Of a DNA stretch of 50,646 nt, positions 49,734-50,646 are shown in pieces. The notes under the pieces are model-generated. The model was given only the letters and a program-made list of their open reading frames with translations, did no database searches and was not told where the DNA came from. The position numbers and the translations under genes are program-made. Source of the DNA: Phaeoceros laevis (taxonomy: Eukaryota > Anthocerotophyta > Anthocerotopsida > Notothyladales); NCBI GenBank assembly GCA_049999765.1, contig JBNGIQ010008868.1:38807-89452 (forward strand). Reading direction: 5' to 3'. The first letter of the stretch is position 1. Every line of letters begins with the position of its first letter.

Positions 49734-50025
49734 CATAGCGCAGAATAAGCCGTCCTTGGTCTGTGAATTCAGAACCAGCGTACATCAACCTTTCCAGGCA
49801 ATAGGGAAGCATGCGGTAAGGCGCATCTGGTGCAAGGCGAGGAAAAGCCTGCAGCAGCCTCCAGCGGGCGTGAGCTGCCTCCAATTCCTCCTCAGCGCTG
49901 TAGAGCTTGGCAAATTTGTTGCAGATAGTACACGGCTTGCGGCGGCGAAGCATGGCGAGCACGATGAGGCCAAGGAAGATGACCAGCAAACACACAAGGG
50001 ATGAAGAACCTGGCATCTCGTCCAT
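49734..50025 (-). CDS. Captured host-like first exon, membrane-anchored CxxC protein
   Basis: An antisense exon inside copia A, between pol and the polypurine tract. ATG 50025 has a strong context (GCCATGG). The product starts MDEMPGSSSLVCLLVIFLG with one hydrophobic segment (about residues 9-26), then RRRKPCTICNKFAKLY (basic stop-transfer and CxxC) and AEEELEAAHARWRLLQAF. At 49733 a consensus donor GTGAGC follows 97 codons plus one base. Upstream is a plant-like 5' UTR with CCCTAG repeats and an AAACCCTA telobox. The GC content and codon use are higher than in the element. I do not recognise the protein. The full open frame runs 50049-49654. Confidence 0.55.
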
Positions 50026-50168
50026 GGCAATCGGGCACAGCAGCTGCAACGGCGGAGCGTGAAGGCGGCATGAAGGCAGGATGCAAAAAGTGACAAGTAT
50101 GGGAGCCCTAGCCCTAGCCCTAGCGGCCGGCGTTCACAAATGAATAGGGTTTCCGTATTTGTTTTTTG
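50026..50168 (-). promoter_or_regulatory. Captured 5' UTR/promoter-proximal region
   Basis: On the minus strand this holds GAAACCCTATTC (a telobox-like AAACCCTA), then GGCCGGCGTTCACA-like sequence in plus orientation and three tandem CTAGGG units (plus-strand 50107-50122, CCCTAGCCCTAGCCCTAG). Teloboxes are frequent in promoters of plant translation-related genes. It leads straight to the exon at 50025. Confidence 0.4.
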
Positions 50169-50188
50169 TGTTATTTTATTATCTGTCT

Positions 50189-50197
50189 AAGTGGGAG
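50189..50197 (+). promoter_or_regulatory. Polypurine tract, copia A
   Basis: AAGTGGGAG abuts the 3' LTR start at 50198 and matches the usual plant copia polypurine tract. Confidence 0.85.
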
Positions 50198-50486
50198 TAG
50201 GGAAAAAAAAGGCATTTAAGTTTAAGTAATTAGTTAAAGTCTTTCAGGCGTGGAGGGTTGGGCCTTGCCAGATAAATAGTCAATAGGTTATTTAAGTTAT
50301 TAGAAAATTATCAAGGTACGAAACGTTGTAACGTTTCGTACAGGCACAACTATACATAACCGCCGTGTCCGTTCACGGTGAACAGGCACACCGCCTGACA
50401 TGTGTCTTCTTGGCACACACGCGCCTATTCAATCACTTCTACAATTTCCTACTCTCGCTCTCTCTCCATCCTCCTGAAATCCTCTA
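50198..50486 (+). repeat. 3' LTR of copia A (289 bp)
   Basis: Starts TAGGGAAAAAAAAGG, ends AAATCCTCTA, and is followed by GGAAC. It is about 15 bp longer than the 5' LTR because of a GC-rich insertion (GGCGTGGAGGGTTGGG) after AAAGTCTTTCA. Confidence 0.9.
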
Positions 50487-50491
50487 GGAAC

Positions 50492-50646
50492 CACATGGTA
50501 GCCGTAAGCAATATCATATTTTAAGTGTCAGGGATGGTGGTGCGAAGGAGACTGTGGAGGGAATCACAGCACCAACGGAGGGGATAAGAAGAACCCTGCC
50601 GATTAGGGCACGGTTCGGTAAATAGGCAGCTTTTTTAATTAGTTTA
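50492..50646. other. Right flank; possible start of another repeat
   Basis: No gene. The last 26 bases (AATAGGCAGC, TTTTTTAATTAGTTTA) resemble the first bases of the window (AATAGGCAATTCATTTAATT), which lie in a copia LTR, so both window ends may sit in related repeats. Confidence 0.35.

Larger units (their letters stand above)
44745..50486 (+). mobile_element. Copia A element, complete ends, no integrase
   Basis: Plus-strand copia element bounded by two LTRs (44745-45018, 50198-50486) and a perfect 5-bp target duplication GGAAC (44740-44744, 50487-50491). Order: LTR, primer site, leader ORF 1, leader ORF 2, gag, protease, RT, RNase H, a foreign antisense exon, polypurine tract, LTR. Integrase is missing. 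Two 100-N gaps lie inside. LTRs differ by small changes and one ~15-bp indel, so the insertion is not very recent. Confidence 0.93.

Noticed and set aside
50107-50124. CCCTAGCCCTAGCCCTAG as an interstitial telomere
   Set aside because: Wrong unit for plant telomeres (CCCTAAA) and only three copies; it is more like a 5' UTR repeat of the captured gene.
1-50646. tRNA or rRNA genes
   Set aside because: Only 12-base primer-binding matches to tRNA-Met were seen; no cloverleaf or rRNA sequence was recognised.

Overview
The window is a retrotransposon graveyard from a plant-lineage (streptophyte) nuclear genome. The evidence is three Ty1/copia elements primed by initiator tRNA-Met (TGGTATCAGAGC), a chromodomain-bearing Ty3/gypsy chromovirus, a LINE of the endonuclease-RT-zf-RVT type, a CACTA-like terminus, GT-AG introns of about 80 bp, and many nonsense codons that look like CAG to TAG changes. 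The species cannot be told from the sequence; a non-seed plant or charophyte would fit. Two runs of 100 N mark scaffold gaps. No prokaryotic or organellar genes, rRNA, tRNA or CRISPR arrays were seen.

Layout. 1-218: tail of a copia LTR (family A). 219-2424: minus-strand fragment of copia family B, joined to a piece of gypsy LTR. 2425-8677: copia C on the minus strand, with 5' LTR, primer site, two leader ORFs, gag and pol, but no 3' LTR here. 8678-15164: low-repeat island with decayed gene-like loci, including a tandem F-box/CxxC protein (10796-12070), a lone RNase H1-type hybrid-binding domain (12543-12755) and two pseudogene tracts near 13.5-14.8 kb. 15165-15869: CACTA-like element. 15963-21342: degenerate chromovirus. 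21722-25321: a family-C LTR split by a 3.34 kb insertion made of two diverged 1.65 kb tandem units. 25430-32490: decayed gene-like tract with a four-exon RNase H gene (28541-27508), a solo LTR of family B (29989-30238) and an unrecognised two-exon gene (30538-32035). 32491 to about 44589: a LINE on the minus strand, interrupted inside its endonuclease by copia B (37674-42944). 44745-50486: copia A, flanked by a 5-bp duplication, lacking integrase and carrying an antisense host-like exon between pol and its 3' LTR.

Best candidate for something undescribed: copia A and copia B, two distinct families, both carry directly after the primer site a conserved 58-59 codon ORF, followed in the same reading frame, with exactly 186 nt between the two ATGs, by a second ORF of 164-198 residues (CxxC plus coiled coil) before gag. 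Copia C has the same order with unrelated sequence. The conserved small ORF and the kept frame across its stop suggest a real leader protein, possibly with readthrough or reinitiation.

The loci do not form a working pathway. Nearly all coding regions are broken, and relationships are mainly nesting: copia B in the LINE, the tandem-unit element in an LTR, and the LINE in or beside the 30.5-32.5 kb gene.
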